DNA of 64,000 nucleotides. Source: Acinetobacter sp. ASP199 (GTDB lineage: Bacteria; Pseudomonadota; Gammaproteobacteria; Pseudomonadales; Moraxellaceae). The DNA is taken from contig NZ_CP062182.1 of assembly GCF_022700675.1 (NCBI RefSeq), positions 744,001-808,000 of the forward strand, given 5' to 3'. Of the stretch, positions 38,247 through 47,472 are shown piece after piece. Made by a program: the position numbers and the translations under genes. The notes beneath the pieces are model-generated. The model had not been told where the DNA came from, did no database searches, and saw only the letters and a program-made list of their open reading frames with translations. How positions within the stretch are numbered: the stretch's first letter is position 1; each line of letters opens with the position of its first letter.

Positions 38247-39737
38247 TTATTTACTTTCATTGTACAGACGTTCTGCTTGTTCAAAACGATCGGTAATTTC
38301 TGCTGTTGGCGCTTTGCCCATCAAGCTCACCACAATAATAGTCATCATTGAACAGATGAAGCCCGGTATGATTTCATACAGGCCAGTCGCAGCAAACAGG
38401 TTCTTCCATAGGATCACTACTGTAGCCCCTACGATCATCCCTGCTAAAGCGCCATTCAAGGTCATACGTTTCCAGAACAGAGACAGGATAATCAGTGGAC
38501 CAAATGCAGCACCAAAGCCCGCCCAAGCATAAGCAACCAGACCAAGCACTTTAGATTCCGGATTACCCGCCATCCAGATCGCAAGCAGGGCAATCAATAG
38601 CACCATCAAACGACCGATCCAGACCAATTCTTTTTGAGAGGCATTTTTACGCAGGAAAGACTTATAGAAGTCTTCAGTCAAAGTACTCGAACACACCAGT
38701 AGCTGACAGCTAAGCGTACTCATTACCGCAGCCAGAATTGCAGCCAGAACCACACCGGCAATCCATGGATTGAACAGAATTTTAGTCAGCTCCATAAATA
38801 CGGTTTCAGGGTTGGCATTGACCACACTTGCCAGTTCTGGATGTGCCTGGAAGTAAGCAATACCAAAGAAACCGGCTGCAACCGCACCGCCCAGACACAG
38901 TGTCATCCATGTCATGCCAATACGACGTGCATTCGGAATAGATTTCACCGAATCTGCTGCCATGAAACGCACCAGAATATGCGGTTGACCAAAATAACCC
39001 AGACCCCAAGCCAGTAAGGAAATAATCGCAACAAAGCTTAGATCACCCATGACATTCATGGCTTGTGGACGAGCCGCTTCAAGTGCCAAAGTGATTTGTG
39101 ACATATCGGAGAAAGATAAAATAGCCACAATTGGTGTCAGCAACAAAGCAAAGATCATCAGACCCGCCTGAATCGTATCAGTCCAGCTGACCGCCAGGAA
39201 GCCACCAATAAATACATAACTGATGGTAGCAATTGCGCTGATCCACAGGGCAGTGCTATATGGTAGTTCAAACATGCTTTCGAACAGACGCGCACCTGCA
39301 ACCATGCCGGAAGCACAGTAGATTGCGAAGAAGATCAGGATCACGAATGCAGAAACCACACGCAGAACTTTCTTCTGGTCGTTAAAGCGGTTCGAGAAAT
39401 AGTCTGGCAGGGTCAGGGCATTGTGCTGCACTTCAGTATGCACACGTAAGCGTCCGGCGACCAAAAGCCAGTTCAGCCAGGCACCGATAATCAGACCGAT
39501 CGCAATCCACATTTCAGACAGACCTGAAAGATAAATTGCACCGGGCAGACCCATCAGCAGCCAACCACTCATATCGGAAGCACCAGCAGAAAGTGCAGTG
39601 ACAAAACTACCTAAACGTCGGCCCCCTAAGATGTAGTCGGAAAAGTTTGTTGTCGCGCGATAAGCCATCAGGCCAATCACAACCATGGCGACAATATAAA
39701 AGAGGAAGGTTATTAAAGTTGGATTTAGGGAGCTCAT
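38247..39737 (-). CDS. putP: Sodium/proline symporter PutP
   Basis: Na+-coupled proline importer with about 13 helices. The N-terminal Y-I-L-G-G-R-R-L-G and L-S-A-G-A-S-D-M-S-G-W-L-L-M-G-L-P-G are characteristic of PutP, and the segment A-W-A-G-F-G-A-A-F-G-P lies late in the protein as expected. 496 residues. It stands alone with no putA next to it. Confidence 0.94.
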   Translation of the reverse strand: MSSLNPTLITFLFYIVAMVVIGLMAYRATTNFSDYILGGRRLGSFVTALSAGASDMSGWLLMGLPGAIYLSGLSEMWIAIGLIIGAWLNWLLVAGRLRVHTEVQHNALTLPDYFSNRFNDQKKVLRVVSAFVILIFFAIYCASGMVAGARLFESMFELPYSTALWISAIATISYVFIGGFLAVSWTDTIQAGLMIFALLLTPIVAILSFSDMSQITLALEAARPQAMNVMGDLSFVAIISLLAWGLGYFGQPHILVRFMAADSVKSIPNARRIGMTWMTLCLGGAVAAGFFGIAYFQAHPELASVVNANPETVFMELTKILFNPWIAGVVLAAILAAVMSTLSCQLLVCSSTLTEDFYKSFLRKNASQKELVWIGRLMVLLIALLAIWMAGNPESKVLGLVAYAWAGFGAAFGPLIILSLFWKRMTLNGALAGMIVGATVVILWKNLFAATGLYEIIPGFICSMMTIIVVSLMGKAPTAEITDRFEQAERLYNESK

Positions 39738-39905
39738 ACGGTATCCATTTTTAAGTTGGACAGTAGATCGAAATAAGGATTATGGCAAATGTTGTGGTCT
39801 TTAATCCGAAAGCCATGCAACATTAAATCCGGAAGATTTCAAAAATAAACGCGAAATTTAACCATAATTTCACAATCTTTGCTGAGATTTTCTTGATTTA
39901 AATAA

Positions 39906-39933
39906 AAATAGGCAGTCATTCGACTGCCTATTT
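39906..39933 (-). terminator. Terminator after qmcA
   Basis: Stem AAATAGGCAGTC and its complement with loop ATTC, 20 bases beyond the qmcA stop on the minus strand. Confidence 0.88.
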
Positions 39934-39952
39934 GATTCGTATTTCTTAATAA

Positions 39953-40807
39953 TTAATTGTTGCGACCCATGACGCCACGAATGGTATTCATAATATCCGC
40001 TGGCAAGACTACAGTCTTGGCATTTGGGGATTTCGCCATATCCTGCATGGCTTTCACATATTGCTCGCCAAGTAAGTAGGCTACTGGAATTTCTCTGTCA
40101 CCAATCGCCTGAGTCACCATATCAATCGCGCGCTGTGAAGATTCAGCCAAAACCACTTGTGCTTCTGCATCACGACGTGAGGCTTCAAGACGACCATCTG
40201 CTTCCAGAATCGCAGCCTGTTTTTCACCATCGGCTTTGGTCACTGTGGCACGACGTTGACGTTCCGCAGCAGCCTGTTCTTCCATTGCTGCCTGCATGGT
40301 ATGTGATGGCTTGATGTCCTGAATTTCAACCGTTTTCAGGGTAATCCCCCAATCCGAAATATCATCTGAAATACTGGCTTTCAAACGTGCCTTAATGTGA
40401 TCACGAGATGACAACGCATCATCCAGGTCCATTTCACCAACAATCGAACGCAATGACGTCTGAACCAGGTTTTGAATCGCCCATGAATAGTTTTCAATCC
40501 CGTACACGGCTTTTTCAGGTGTAGTCAGGTTAATATAAGCTACGGCATTCATCAGTAAGACTGCGTTATCGCGAGTAATTACTTCCTGAGAAGGAATATC
40601 CAGCACGATATCTTTGGTCGTCACTTTATAAGCAACTTCGTCGATATAAGGGATCACGAAGTTCAGGCCAGGATTCAAGGTAGAATGGTATTTGCCCAGA
40701 CGCTGTACAATCCATTTGTAACCTTGAGGAACAATTCGTACACCTTTGAAAATGGTGACAGCTACAAAGGCCAGCAGGGCCAATACAATAATAGAACTTA
40801 CACTCAT
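39953..40807 (-). CDS. qmcA: SPFH/stomatin-family membrane protein QmcA
   Basis: Band-7 protein anchored by one N-terminal helix (about residues 5-22), with the SPFH domain facing the cytoplasm or periplasm. Visible are I-V-P-Q-G-Y-K-W-I-V-Q-R-L-G-K-Y, N-P-G-L-N-F-V-I-P-Y-I-D, and the coiled-coil helix rich in Ala, Glu and Gln (M-E-E-Q-A-A-A-E-R-Q-R-R-A). 284 residues. It forms a pair with the NfeD-like gene just upstream, the common partner arrangement for such proteins in membrane quality control. Confidence 0.92.
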   Translation of the reverse strand: MSVSSIIVLALLAFVAVTIFKGVRIVPQGYKWIVQRLGKYHSTLNPGLNFVIPYIDEVAYKVTTKDIVLDIPSQEVITRDNAVLLMNAVAYINLTTPEKAVYGIENYSWAIQNLVQTSLRSIVGEMDLDDALSSRDHIKARLKASISDDISDWGITLKTVEIQDIKPSHTMQAAMEEQAAAERQRRATVTKADGEKQAAILEADGRLEASRRDAEAQVVLAESSQRAIDMVTQAIGDREIPVAYLLGEQYVKAMQDMAKSPNAKTVVLPADIMNTIRGVMGRNN

Positions 40808-40830
40808 GTCTTTTTCACCTTTTCCTTTGC

Positions 40831-41292
40831 TTAATTATTGCTATGCGGTTGTATCACCAGGTCATTGCCGAGAATATCGACCACACGAACCCGGTCGCCG
40901 ACTTGTACCGGACTTAAGGAACGGCAGTCCCATTCATCAGAACCGAGGACAGGCAGCGGAAAGCGGACTTTGACCTGACCATGATCCAGATTGGTTTGAA
41001 TCACCATACCCACCTGGCCAATAGTCGCTTCACGTGATAGCCCAGCTTTGGTCTTGTCCGTAGAAAGTGGCTTAATAAATTTGAACCAGGCTAGGGTACA
41101 TAGTACAGAAAGAATGATCCAGGTCAGCAGCTGCGTGGTCAGTCCCATCATCGGGAACATCCAGTACAGAATACCCACCATAATGGCCCCAATACCAAAC
41201 CAGAGCGCAGCAAATGCCGGTAAAATTAACTCTGACAGAATGAGGAGGATGCCAAGTACAAACCAGTGCCAGGGTTCAAGAACAAATTGCAT
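40831..41292 (-). CDS. NfeD-family membrane protein
   Basis: Short NfeD-type protein (153 residues). Two or three membrane helices (L-S-E-L-I-L-P-A-F-A-A-L-W-F-G-I-G-A and following) precede an OB-fold C-terminal domain with V-G-D-R-V-R-V-V-D-I-L-G-N-D-L. ATG at 41292 is chosen because AGGT lies seven bases before it. A TTG at 41313 is an alternative. It lies 23 bases before qmcA, surely co-transcribed, and is thought to bind the SPFH protein. Confidence 0.9.
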   Translation of the reverse strand: MQFVLEPWHWFVLGILLILSELILPAFAALWFGIGAIMVGILYWMFPMMGLTTQLLTWIILSVLCTLAWFKFIKPLSTDKTKAGLSREATIGQVGMVIQTNLDHGQVKVRFPLPVLGSDEWDCRSLSPVQVGDRVRVVDILGNDLVIQPHSNN

Positions 41293-41391
41293 AAATTGAC
41301 CTATGTAATTCAAAATTAAATATTCATCATGATTTTTATCTTTACTTCAATGTAGCAGATGCAGCAGCGGATGAATACCTGCCATCCCGAT

Positions 41392-42309
41392 TTAGAACTT
41401 GGCCTTGCGTGGTGGTTGTAAAGCGGCTGGTGACTTGCTGAAATCGCTGATGGCCTTTTCAATAGCACGGATTTTCAACTGGGCTGCCTTTTCACCTTCC
41501 AGAATAGTTTCATTACTGGATTTCAGATCCAGTGTGCCAATATGTCCGACCTTCGGCTGAATGACAACATTGGCCTGAGCCAGTTCTTCATTAATACTTT
41601 GCTGACCCATGATATTAATAGTCTGATCGAGCAGGCCAAACATGTTCATGGCTTTGTTGGCATCCGGGCGTGCCGAGATATCAACCGCAATGACAATATC
41701 AGCGCCCATATCTTTGGCTGTTTTCACTGGAATCGGACTGACTAGTCCACCATCGACGTATTTAGTACCGCCAATGACCGCTGGCACAAAGACATTCGGA
41801 ATACTGCAAGAGGCACGCACAGCCTGGCCGGCATTGCCTTTAATAAAGTCAGCCTTACGGCCATTATCTAAGCGCGTAGCAACCGCAGCAAAACGGATCG
41901 GGAACTGTTCAATGGGTTTATTGGCCACGTTCTTATTGACATAATCCTGTAGCTTTTGACCGGCGATAATGCCCTGACGGTTTAAGGTCAGATCACGAAT
42001 ATCCGCTTCCTTAAAATTAAGCGCAATCTGCTGTAACTGATATGGGGTTTTACCACTGGCATACAGGCTGCCGACAAAACTGCCGGCACTGGTTCCGGTG
42101 ACGATTTTAGGTTTAATCCCATGTGATTCCAGGACTTTAATCACCCCTATATGGGCAAAGCCTTTCGCTCCGCCACCACCCAAGGCAAGAGCAACTACGG
42201 GTTCACGGGCTTTTAGCGTCGGGGTCACAACAGGTTTCGATGGGCTTCTGTCACAGGCTGCAAGGCTTAGGCCCAAACAACCAATCATTGCATAACGAAT
42301 TAATTTCAT
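41392..42309 (-). CDS. Patatin-like phospholipase lipoprotein
   Basis: Membrane-anchored lipid hydrolase of the RssA type. Lipoprotein signal with lipobox L-A-A-C at residue 19. Patatin core with the oxyanion hole A-L-G-G-G-G-A-K-G-F, nucleophile elbow G-T-S-A-G-S-F (Ser in the middle) and the catalytic Asp in V-D-G-G-L-V. 305 residues. Followed (upstream on the chromosome, different gene) by an acyltransferase-like gene, so the pair may handle membrane lipids, although no operon is proven. Confidence 0.92.
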   Translation of the reverse strand: MKLIRYAMIGCLGLSLAACDRSPSKPVVTPTLKAREPVVALALGGGGAKGFAHIGVIKVLESHGIKPKIVTGTSAGSFVGSLYASGKTPYQLQQIALNFKEADIRDLTLNRQGIIAGQKLQDYVNKNVANKPIEQFPIRFAAVATRLDNGRKADFIKGNAGQAVRASCSIPNVFVPAVIGGTKYVDGGLVSPIPVKTAKDMGADIVIAVDISARPDANKAMNMFGLLDQTINIMGQQSINEELAQANVVIQPKVGHIGTLDLKSSNETILEGEKAAQLKIRAIEKAISDFSKSPAALQPPRKAKF

Positions 42310-42371
42310 TCTAAAAATTGAGGGTTAAATAAGCAAATTATGGTTATCAGAGCAAAAAAAAGACATTTTGC

Positions 42372-43001
42372 CTAGCGTTTTTTCACCAGTTTTTGTAAAG
42401 GCTTGGCAATCCAGTGCGGATTTTTCGCCGAGATTTTGCCTTCATAATGAGCATAGATTTGCTCCAGATCATATTCATAGTCACCGGTTAAATAGTACAC
42501 ACCCAGGATATGAATGGTTTTAATGTCATAGTCAAAGGAAAACATCACAATCGGCAGATTGGCAGCTTTGGCAATATGATAAAAACCACTACGGATTTTT
42601 TCCGGTGCTTTACGTGAACCTTCAGGTGCCATACCTACCCAGATCCGGTCTGTCTGATTAATGACATCAACAATTTGCCGGGTATGTCCTTGAGGGGTGT
42701 CGCGTACGACAGGAACCACACCAATCCATTCCAGAATCGGTTTCAGTGGTGTACGAAACAGACTGTCCTTGCCAAAAATCGTGATCTGAATGCCGAGACC
42801 GAGCAGGGCATTGAAGCCCAGCCAGGCATCAATATTGGAGGTATGCGGAGAAATGATGGCAACTGCTTTTGGAAGATTTGGAAATTCACCTTCCATTTTC
42901 CAGCCTTGAGCAAGAAAAAGCTTTTTATAAAATGTCCGGCTGAATTTACTGCCACGCCCAGGGACTAAAGCAGGCAGGTCAGGAAAGGAAGTATTTGCCA
43001 T
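42372..43001 (-). CDS. 1-acyl-glycerol-3-phosphate acyltransferase-like protein
   Basis: PlsC-type acyltransferase of 209 residues. The H-x4-D motif is H-T-S-N-I-D, and the second conserved block is A-P-E-G-S-R-K. It lacks a long membrane segment, as in the short LPLAT proteins of this kind. The acceptor lipid is unknown. It is located 62 bases upstream of the patatin gene on the same strand. Confidence 0.88.
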   Translation of the reverse strand: MANTSFPDLPALVPGRGSKFSRTFYKKLFLAQGWKMEGEFPNLPKAVAIISPHTSNIDAWLGFNALLGLGIQITIFGKDSLFRTPLKPILEWIGVVPVVRDTPQGHTRQIVDVINQTDRIWVGMAPEGSRKAPEKIRSGFYHIAKAANLPIVMFSFDYDIKTIHILGVYYLTGDYEYDLEQIYAHYEGKISAKNPHWIAKPLQKLVKKR

Positions 43002-43134
43002 CTTATAAGACTCTTGAATTACGACAATATTCTTTGTTTTTTATTATATTATTCCTTCGTGGTAATTTTTTCACTGGCAAAATATCCATGCCAGATAATG
43101 TTTTCTGGAATGTTTGATCAGCCAAGGACTTTTA

Positions 43135-44391
43135 ATGCCGGCCATGCGCAACCTCTATGTTTTGCTATTTTCCTTATACTGGGCGCAAGGTTTACCGGTA
43201 GGGTTTATGACGCATGCACTTCCAGTAATTTTGCGTGCTCAAGGTGTATCTTTGACGCATATTGGTGGATTTGGCCTGCTGATGCTGCCTTGGTCAATCA
43301 AAGTTTTTTGGGCACCTCTAGTCGATCGTTATGGTTCTACAAAAGGCCATTATCGTAGCTGGATTATTCCCGCACAGTTATTGTCTGTCATCGTACTCAT
43401 CATCCTGTCCTTTATACCAATTGATGCATTAAATCAGCCAGTTTATCTGCTGGCTTTTTTTGTGGCGCTGTTATTTATGAATGGTATTGGGGCGACACAG
43501 GATATTGCTACGGATGGACTCGCGGTCAATATTCTGAAAAATGACCAGCAACACTGGGGTAATACCTTTCAGGTGATGGGTTCACGTTTGGGTTTTATTG
43601 TCGGTGGCGGTGCCATCCTATGGCTCTTGGATGTCCTGCAATGGCAAACGACGTTCCTGATTTTAGCAGCTCTTGTCTTTCTGAATACTTTACCCATACT
43701 TTTATTTAAAGAGCCACAACATGAAAACCTGAACGCGATTGCCAAAGCCCAGCAAAATAAATTTCAGTTAAAAAGCTATTTTCAATATTTTCTCCAACAA
43801 TCTACTTTACGCTGGTGGCTAGCGATTCTGGTGACTTTTAAAATTGCGGATGGCCTGTCTGGACCTTTATTAAAACCGCTAATGGTCGATATGGGGTTGA
43901 GTTTTAGCCAGATCGGGATTTACGTGACTATGCTCGGTGCATTTGCGGCACTGATTGGTGCAGGACTTGCGGGCTGGTGCCTGAAAATATTTTCCCGTGC
44001 CCGAACTTTGATGGCTTTCTCAATTATCAAAATTATCACCCTAATGGCGTATGCCTGGCTGGCAATGCAATACGAAGCCAAACAGTCAGTTACACCCATG
44101 GTGATTTACTTGATTAATGCGGCTGAAGATATGATTTCTGCCATGTTACTGGTAGTGATGCTGACTTTAGTTATGCAATACAGCCGTAAACATCTGGCGG
44201 GAACGGACTTTACGTTTCAAGTAGCGATCATGGCGACGGTAAGTGGCGGGCTTTATAGCATAAGTGGAATATTAGGGGATAGATTGGGTTATCAGGATTA
44301 TCTGTATGGCATCGTTTTTACTGCAATATTGTGCTTAATCCCGATAAGCGGTTGGGTAAAACAACGTGAAATTGATAGAAAATCGCGCTGA
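43135..44391 (+). CDS. MFS transporter, AmpG-like
   Basis: A 418-residue protein with twelve hydrophobic segments and the AmpG-like start L-Y-W-A-Q-G-L-P-V-G-F and W-A-P-L-V-D-R-Y-G. AmpG brings muropeptides (GlcNAc-anhydroMurNAc peptides) back into the cell for wall recycling. A-T-Q-D-I-A-T-D-G-L-A is also typical. ATG at 43135 has AAGGA six bases upstream. The longer TTG start at 43114 has none. The exact cargo is not proven, so no gene symbol. Confidence 0.85.
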   Translation: MPAMRNLYVLLFSLYWAQGLPVGFMTHALPVILRAQGVSLTHIGGFGLLMLPWSIKVFWAPLVDRYGSTKGHYRSWIIPAQLLSVIVLIILSFIPIDALNQPVYLLAFFVALLFMNGIGATQDIATDGLAVNILKNDQQHWGNTFQVMGSRLGFIVGGGAILWLLDVLQWQTTFLILAALVFLNTLPILLFKEPQHENLNAIAKAQQNKFQLKSYFQYFLQQSTLRWWLAILVTFKIADGLSGPLLKPLMVDMGLSFSQIGIYVTMLGAFAALIGAGLAGWCLKIFSRARTLMAFSIIKIITLMAYAWLAMQYEAKQSVTPMVIYLINAAEDMISAMLLVVMLTLVMQYSRKHLAGTDFTFQVAIMATVSGGLYSISGILGDRLGYQDYLYGIVFTAILCLIPISGWVKQREIDRKSR

Positions 44392-44516
44392 ATCAAATGT
44401 TTGGTTGAATATTAGCCTAAAGTACTAAAAAGAATATATAAATACATTTTTAATAATTTTGTAATATAAAGACGTTGTGTATGATTTGTTACAAAATTAA
44501 CTAAAGGACTATTGAA

Positions 44517-45671
44517 ATGAAAACTAAGTTAGCAACAGCGATTGCTTTAAGTTTGTTGGCGGGAACTACTTTTGCAGCACCAACTTTTTATGGTGAGATT
44601 GATGCCACAGTTGATTATTTACCTGAAGACAATGCTTCACCTGTGTCTGATCGCGATGTTATTGAACTGAATACTAATAATTCATTCTTGGGTTTAAAAG
44701 GCGAGGAGAAACTTACTGACCGTTTAAGTGGGCTTTATCAAGCTGAATTTACCTTCTATGTAGACAATGGTGGAAGTACAGATACATTTGTACCGCGTAA
44801 TCTTTTAGTCGGTCTTAAAGATGAAAAGTTAGGTACAGTAAAACTAGGTAAAATCGATACGCCTGTAAAACAGCTTTCTTCAGTAGTTGATACTTTCAAT
44901 AACTATGTTGCAAATAAAGCGGATATGGCGGGTATCTTTACCGGTGAAAACCGTATCGATAATGTTGTCGTCTATGAAGCTCCTGGCTTTGCAGTCGGTG
45001 AAGGTAAACTAAAAGCAACTGCACTATTAGCTACAGGTGAAGCCGGTGGTATTAGCTCTTCTAAAGGCGGTGCTAAAGTTGCAGGCCGTGGCTTAGGTGA
45101 TGCATGGTCAGCATCTTTAGTATATGACAGCAAAGCAGTTGTTTTAGGTCTTGGTTATGATAAAGCGATTCCATCCAACTTTGCTGGTGTAGGTATCTTA
45201 AACACACAAAATGGTGAAATTGGTACAGCAAAAGCTTTGTTAGCTGCTGCTGATACAATTCGTGCGATTGGCCGAGTAAATGTAAATGATAACTTAGCCA
45301 TTAAGGCGTTATTCCAAACATCTGATCTTGCAGAGGTTGAAGGTAATTCAAATGCAACTTCAGTGGCAAGTAATGGTATTGCTGTAAATGGTAATGATAT
45401 TGATGATGCACAAGGCTGGCTAATTGGAGCAGAATATAAATTACCAAATGCTGATAAATGGACAGTAAAAGGCCAATATAGTCAAAACTCTACAAGCTTT
45501 ACAAAAGCCAATGTTGCAGATTTTGAAGCCCAACAAATTCTTGTGGGTGCAGACTATGCATTCTCTAAACAAGTGAAAGCTTATGGCTACGCTGGTTATT
45601 TAACACTTGAACAAGCTTCAAATGAAACTAAACAACCAGTACTTGGTACAGGTTTTGAATACAAATTCTAA
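44517..45671 (+). CDS. Gram-negative porin
   Basis: Outer-membrane general porin (Porin_4 type). Signal peptide M-K-T-K-L-A-T-A-I-A-L-S ending T-F-A-A at residue 21. First strand P-T-F-Y-G-E-I-D-A-T-V-D-Y, the conserved S-F-L-G-L-K-G-E-E and V-G-L-K-D-E-K-L-G-T-V-K-L-G-K, and the terminal strand G-F-E-Y-K-F with C-terminal Phe. 384 residues. AAAGGA nine bases before the ATG. Strong AT-rich promoter region before it and terminator after it suggest a well expressed single gene. Confidence 0.92.
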   Translation: MKTKLATAIALSLLAGTTFAAPTFYGEIDATVDYLPEDNASPVSDRDVIELNTNNSFLGLKGEEKLTDRLSGLYQAEFTFYVDNGGSTDTFVPRNLLVGLKDEKLGTVKLGKIDTPVKQLSSVVDTFNNYVANKADMAGIFTGENRIDNVVVYEAPGFAVGEGKLKATALLATGEAGGISSSKGGAKVAGRGLGDAWSASLVYDSKAVVLGLGYDKAIPSNFAGVGILNTQNGEIGTAKALLAAADTIRAIGRVNVNDNLAIKALFQTSDLAEVEGNSNATSVASNGIAVNGNDIDDAQGWLIGAEYKLPNADKWTVKGQYSQNSTSFTKANVADFEAQQILVGADYAFSKQVKAYGYAGYLTLEQASNETKQPVLGTGFEYKF

Positions 45672-45690
45672 TTTAGACTTCGTATTCTGA

Positions 45691-45720
45691 AAAAAGGCGA
45701 TGTTTTTACATCGCCTTTTT
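45691..45720 (+). terminator. Terminator after the porin gene
   Basis: 12-bp stem AAAAAGGCGATG and its complement with a 6-base T/A loop and a T run, 19 bases after the porin stop. Confidence 0.93.
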
Positions 45721-45810
45721 ATATGGAATTTTGTATAGCTTATGAGTTTAAACCCATTAGCAGCAGGGTTTGAGCTGTTAAAGTAAATATAAAAGTTTGA
45801 TGTAACTATT

Positions 45811-46500
45811 ATGACTGTACGAGCTGTTTTATTTGACCTGGATAATACACTGACGCATCGTGATTTAAGTGTGCAGGCTTATAGCCGATATCTGGCAGAG
45901 CAATATAGTCAGATGCTAAATCTGGTCGATATCGCAAAAATTACCGAGATCGTGCGCCGTATTGATAATGGTGGCTATCCGAAAAAAGAACTGCTGACCC
46001 ATTCCACAATTGGTGGATCGGTGGCTTTTGCGCTTCTGCAAGAATTGTCTTGGCAATCTCAGCCACCATTAGAAGAATTGAGTGACTTCTGGTTCCATAA
46101 TTTTGGCCAGTTCGCGGTCGCCATGCCACAAGCAGAAAACGTATTGCAATCACTTAAAGCTGCAGATTATAAGCTGGCGATTATTTCCAATGGTGGACAT
46201 GACACTCGTATGAATATTATTAACGGGCTGGGTTTTGCTCATTATTTTGATGAAATCATGAGTTCAGGTCTGGTTGGCATCAGTAAACCAAATCCTGAAA
46301 TTTTTCAATATACTGCGCAAAAGCTCGCTGTGGCTCCAGAGCACTGTCTTTATATTGGAGATCATCCTGTCAATGACATTCAGGGTGCACAGAATGCTGG
46401 TATGCAGACTTTATGGATGGAAGGATTCCATACGCCTTTACAGCAGATAGAACACAAGATCCAGAATCTGGCTCAAGTGCTGGATTATCTCAAGCATTAA
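45811..46500 (+). CDS. HAD-family hydrolase
   Basis: Phosphatase of the HAD superfamily with a cap domain. Motif I is L-F-D-L-D-N-T-L-T near residue 7, motif II is I-I-S-N-G-G, the lysine is in S-K-P-N-P-E-I-F, and motif IV is I-G-D-H-P-V-N-D. 229 residues. It resembles YjjG or Gph-like phosphatases, but the substrate is unknown. Its stop codon overlaps the end of the convergent DUF421 gene by four bases. Confidence 0.9.
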   Translation: MTVRAVLFDLDNTLTHRDLSVQAYSRYLAEQYSQMLNLVDIAKITEIVRRIDNGGYPKKELLTHSTIGGSVAFALLQELSWQSQPPLEELSDFWFHNFGQFAVAMPQAENVLQSLKAADYKLAIISNGGHDTRMNIINGLGFAHYFDEIMSSGLVGISKPNPEIFQYTAQKLAVAPEHCLYIGDHPVNDIQGAQNAGMQTLWMEGFHTPLQQIEHKIQNLAQVLDYLKH

Positions 46501-47177
46501 GTCTGGCGCTGGGTATTGATGGCTTTGACCCATTTACAATATTCACAGCGCTGGCAGATTGCATCTGGACTAGATAGCAACACCACGTTACCGCAATGCA
46601 GACAGGCATAATAATTATGCGGTTCAACTTCTGTAATGAGGTCCTGTTGGGCTCTAGGAAATAGAGGTAAGCCATAACGGACTTCTTCGGGACTATAAAA
46701 GAGTATGCTGAATTTACCGTCGCTTTCCAGCAATCCAGTACGAATTTGTCCCAGGTGTTCAGCACCTTGCTGACGCATCTCAGCAAAGAATTCGTCATGC
46801 GACATTTTGCCTTTGGCAATATGTTCAAGCACCATGGCACCATTTTCAACAATATAAAGCGGTTTGCCTTCGAGGAGGTCCTCAAAGGGTTGGTATTGCA
46901 TGGTCAGGTAGGTGGTAAGACGGTATAAAATAATAATGGTAGACATGATGATAAATGCCTGCAGCAAAGGCAGTGTTTCATCAAACATAGGATCGCCTGC
47001 GATCGAACCCAAAGCCAAGATAATTGCAACTTCGAAAATAGAAAGTTGACGTACTCCACGCTTGCCGGTCAAACGCAAGAAGACAATGATCATGATATAC
47101 ATGACCAAGCAGCGCAGCAGAATTTCGCTAATAAAGGTCCAGTCAGTATCGTGGATAAAAATCTTAAAAAAATCCAT
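46497..47177 (-). CDS. DUF421 (YetF-like) membrane protein with C-terminal zinc-ribbon-like Cys
   Basis: 226 residues. Three N-terminal helices with the DUF421 marker L-R-L-T-G-K-R-G-V-R-Q-L-S-I-F-E. The soluble domain has G-Q-I-R-T-G-L-L-E-S-D-G-K-F-S. At the C-terminus are two C-x-x-C pairs (C-L-H-C and C-Q-R-C-E-Y-C), which could bind a metal and are not found in every DUF421 protein. Function unknown. It ends tail to tail with the HAD gene. Confidence 0.88.
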   Translation of the reverse strand: MDFFKIFIHDTDWTFISEILLRCLVMYIMIIVFLRLTGKRGVRQLSIFEVAIILALGSIAGDPMFDETLPLLQAFIIMSTIIILYRLTTYLTMQYQPFEDLLEGKPLYIVENGAMVLEHIAKGKMSHDEFFAEMRQQGAEHLGQIRTGLLESDGKFSILFYSPEEVRYGLPLFPRAQQDLITEVEPHNYYACLHCGNVVLLSSPDAICQRCEYCKWVKAINTQRQT

Positions 47178-47472
47178 AGACTTAGCTCATATTTCCTTAG
47201 GTGACCTGAGTGTAGCAATGAACTTGAATGCGAAGTTTAGTGATTATGTTTATACAGGTAAGATCTCGGTATCATCCGTCATGGATTACTCAATGATGAA
47301 CATGAATTGCCGAATTAAAAATATTATATTTTTCAATTAATAACAAAACTATAAAACTTCAACGACATTCTAGTTTGAGAATGGAATCTTTTGTGCTTGT
47401 TTCGATTTTCCCCTCTGTTTTAATAATGCCCGTCTGAATTTTTTAATATTTTAATCATTAAGATAAATATTA

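Noticed and set aside
47062..47340. 92-codon ORF opposite the DUF421 gene
   Set aside because: Mostly antisense to a clear gene and without a recognisable domain.
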